From Streptacidiphilus jeojiense (GTDB lineage: Bacteria > Actinomycetota > Actinomycetes > Streptomycetales > Streptomycetaceae), in contig NZ_JOEH01000049.1 of the NCBI RefSeq assembly GCF_000719095.1, positions 1 to 62,551 of the forward strand: a stretch of DNA of 62,551 bases, given 5' to 3'. The notes under the pieces are model-generated. The model saw only the letters and a program-made list of their open reading frames with translations. It was not told where the DNA came from and ran no database searches. Each line of letters begins with the position of its first letter. Positions within the stretch are counted from its first letter, which is position 1. A program made the position numbers and the translations under genes. Positions 60,800 to 62,551 of this stretch are shown one piece after another.

Positions 60800-62068
60800 G
60801 TGACGGACATCGTCGACGAGCTGAAGTGGCGCGGGCTGATCGCCCTGTCCACCGACGAGGACGCACTGCGCAAGGCATTCGCGGACGGTCCGGTCACGTT
60901 CTATTGCGGCTTCGACCCGACGGCGCCCAGCCTGCACATCGGCAACCTGGTGCAGCTGATCACCATGCGCCACATCCAGAACGCGGGGAACTTCCCGCTG
61001 CCCCTGGTCGGCGGCGCCACCGGGCTGATCGGAGACCCCCGCCCCACCTCCGAGCGCACCCTCAACGACCCGGAGACGGTCGCCGCCTGGGTGCTCCGGC
61101 TCCGGGGCCAGGTCGAGCGCTTCCTCGACTTCGAGGGCCCGCACGCGGCGCGGGTCGTCAACAACCTGGACTGGACCTCCGGGATGTCGGCGATCAGCCT
61201 GCTCCGTGACATCGGCAAGTACTTCCGGGTCAACACCATGATCGCCAAGGAGGCCGTCGCCCGACGGCTCAACTCCGACGCCGGCATCAGCTACACCGAG
61301 TTCAGCTACCAGGTCCTCCAGGGCATGGACTACCTGGAGCTGAACCGCCGCTACGGCTGCACCCTGCAGACCGGTGGCAGCGACCAGTGGGGCAACCTCA
61401 CCGCCGGCACCGAGCTGATCCGCAAGGCCGAGGGTAAGTCGGTCCACGCCCTCGGCACCCCGCTGATCACCAAGGCGGACGGCACCAAGTTCGGCAAGAC
61501 CGAGGGCGGCGCCATCTGGCTGGACGCGGAGATGACCTCCCCGTACGCCTTCTACCAGTTCTGGCTGAACGCGGACGACCGCGACGTCGCCAACTTCCTC
61601 CGTATCTTCACCTTCCGTTCGCAGGAGGAGATCGAGGAGCTGGAGCGGCAGACCGTCGAGAAGCCGGCCGCGCGCGCCGCCCAGCGCGCCCTGGCCGAGG
61701 ACGTCACCACACTGGTGCACGGCCAGGAGCAGCTCGACCGCGCGATCGCCGCGTCCAAGGCGCTGTTCGGGCAGGGCGACCTGACCGAGCTGGACGCCGC
61801 CACCCTGGACGCCGCCGTCGCGGAGCTCCCGCAGGCCCAGGTGGGTGAACTCGCCAGCATCGTCGACCTGCTGGCCGCCACCGGCCTGGTCCCCAGCAAG
61901 TCCGCCGCCCGACGGGCCGTCAAGGAGGGTGGCGCCTACCTCAACAACGCCAAGGTGACCGACGAGGAGGCCGCTCCCACCGAGGCCGACCTCCTGCACG
62001 GCCGCTGGCTCCTGCTCCGTCGCGGCAAGCGCAGCCTGGCCGCCGTGGAGCTCGTCCGCACGGCCTGA
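60800..62068 (+). CDS. tyrS: Tyrosyl-tRNA synthetase
   Basis: 422 aa from GTG 60800 with AAGGAGA upstream. The class I HIGH motif is PSLHIGNL, the KMSKS-like loop is KFGKT, and the Tyr-binding pocket includes YCGFDPT and QTGGSDQWGN. The C-terminal S4-like domain (VPSKSAARRAVKEGGAYLNN) binds tRNA. It is followed by a strong terminator and then the rRNA operon leader; tyrS adjacent to an rRNA operon is known in Streptomyces. Confidence 0.96.
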   Translation: MTDIVDELKWRGLIALSTDEDALRKAFADGPVTFYCGFDPTAPSLHIGNLVQLITMRHIQNAGNFPLPLVGGATGLIGDPRPTSERTLNDPETVAAWVLRLRGQVERFLDFEGPHAARVVNNLDWTSGMSAISLLRDIGKYFRVNTMIAKEAVARRLNSDAGISYTEFSYQVLQGMDYLELNRRYGCTLQTGGSDQWGNLTAGTELIRKAEGKSVHALGTPLITKADGTKFGKTEGGAIWLDAEMTSPYAFYQFWLNADDRDVANFLRIFTFRSQEEIEELERQTVEKPAARAAQRALAEDVTTLVHGQEQLDRAIAASKALFGQGDLTELDAATLDAAVAELPQAQVGELASIVDLLAATGLVPSKSAARRAVKEGGAYLNNAKVTDEEAAPTEADLLHGRWLLLRRGKRSLAAVELVRTA

Positions 62069-62081
62069 CCTGCACCGACAG

Positions 62082-62121
62082 CATCGGAGGCGAAGATTCC
62101 AAAGGATCTTCGCCTCCGATG
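62082..62121 (+). terminator. tyrS terminator
   Basis: CATCGGAGGCGAAGAT and ATCTTCGCCTCCGATG form a perfect 16-bp stem with an 8-nt loop, followed by GTTTGAC. It lies directly before the first rRNA promoter. Confidence 0.93.
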
Positions 62122-62122
62122 T

Positions 62123-62151
62123 TTGACGTAAGCCTCAGGGTCGTCTAATGT
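62123..62151 (+). promoter_or_regulatory. First rRNA operon promoter
   Basis: TTGACG (62123-62128), exactly 17 bp, then TAATGT (62146-62151). This is a strong vegetative promoter overlapping the end of the tyrS terminator. Confidence 0.8.
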
Positions 62152-62551
62152 TGGCCGAGTCGCCTGATTCGGGCCGGTACGTCGTACGGGGCTTCGCCTC
62201 GCCGCACCAGTCCTCACGTGACCAAAGTTGCCAAGCTTATCCGCCACTTCGAAACTGAACTGTTCGAGTCGACGCCTGCGTCGGATTCGGGCCGGTTCGC
62301 TTTGTCGTGCGAATTAGCAACCGCGATTTCCGGGTATCCGGAAAATGCGGTAGCGTAACGCCGGTCGCCATGCGACACCCCAGCTCAACGGGGTGCAGAA
62401 ACGAAATTCGGACGGTTCGCCCGGACGAAACGAATCTGCTAAGGTGAGTGCAGAAGGAAGCGCCCGGAGGGCTGGTGTGAAAGCCGCTCGAAGGAAGCGT
62501 CCGTACCTTGAGAACTCAACAGCGTGCCAAAAGTCAACGCCAAATGTTGAT
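62152..62551 (+). other. rRNA operon leader with further candidate promoters (16S outside window)
   Basis: Further -10-like boxes are TAGCGT at 62351-62356 and TAAGGT at 62440-62445, with poor -35s. The sequence GATTCGGGCCGGT occurs twice, at 62166 and 62284. The end (TTGAGAACTCAACAGCGTGC, then CAAAAGTCAACGCCA) matches, from memory, the Streptomyces pre-16S leader used for antitermination and RNase III processing. The 16S gene should begin within about 100 bp after the window. Confidence 0.8.

Overview
This window is high-GC actinobacterial DNA, almost certainly from Streptomyces or a close relative (Kitasatospora/Streptacidiphilus). The evidence is strong G/C at codon third positions, a chaplin gene, a 40-aa SGM_5486-type peptide, an Asp23/AmaP envelope-stress operon, two rare TTA (bldA-type) codons, and a Streptomyces-like rRNA leader after tyrS. 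No transposase, integrase, CRISPR array or phage module was seen; most of the window looks like chromosomal core.

Layout. 1-6.5 kb: the end of an exopolysaccharide block (MurJ-type flippase, polysaccharide deacetylase, GT4 glycosyltransferase, Wzz-like chain-length protein, FemAB/CelD-like acyltransferase), met tail to tail by a membrane-anchored GH26-like hydrolase. 6.6-11.1 kb: YnfA, an unknown anchored protein, an ABC-F ATPase, a small HTH protein and an enoyl-CoA hydratase. 11.2-13.5 kb: a five-gene overlapping Asp23/DUF6286/AmaP operon. 13.6-18.2 kb (minus): SDR, GH15 trehalase-like enzyme, SURF1, exonuclease-BRCT. 18.4-21.2 kb: zinc alcohol dehydrogenase, a small Pro-rich protein, moaA and a small Cys/His protein.

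21.4-25.4 kb (minus) is the most interesting segment: a compact RiPP locus with a consensus promoter, a 60-aa FxS-type precursor, a hairpin, a 798-aa enzyme fusing an FxsB-like radical SAM/SPASM maturase to a C-terminal HExxH peptide-modification domain, and an overlapping MFS exporter. A TTA codon in the maturase predicts bldA-dependent, development-linked translation. Neither the precursor (FQSKI followed by two extra residues) nor this gene set is the textbook FxsA/B/C/T arrangement.

25.6-36.9 kb: DUF3099, a TldE/TldD protease pair, initiator tRNA-Met, fabG-fabI, a GntR regulator divergent from an MFS exporter with a palindromic operator over the exporter's -10, SGM_5486 peptide, SixA, SerB, and a large hydrophobic protein. 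37-45.5 kb: an Rv1747-like FHA-ABC exporter, MHYT sensor, HxlR regulator, SDR plus QueA-like enzyme, a GAF histidine kinase/LuxR regulator pair and a chaplin. 45.6-54.3 kb: an ABC ATPase, NfeD-SPFH pair, TauE permease, pterin dehydratase, Q-rich PQQ-propeller protein, HNH protein, PEBP and a DNA glycosylase. 54.3-60.7 kb: a TetR/MFS efflux pair and a glutamine synthetase-like ligase, FluG-like amidohydrolase (second TTA codon) and APC permease, read here as an amine or amide utilisation set. 60.8 kb to the end: tyrS, its terminator, and promoters and leader of an rRNA operon whose 16S gene lies outside.

Recurring non-coding themes are a dispersed GC-rich element (core GGGGCGCGGGGAACTGCGCG) at three intergenic sites, several perfect hairpin terminators between convergent genes, and at least six start codons preceded by TANNNT at 6-7 nt, which suggests leaderless mRNAs.
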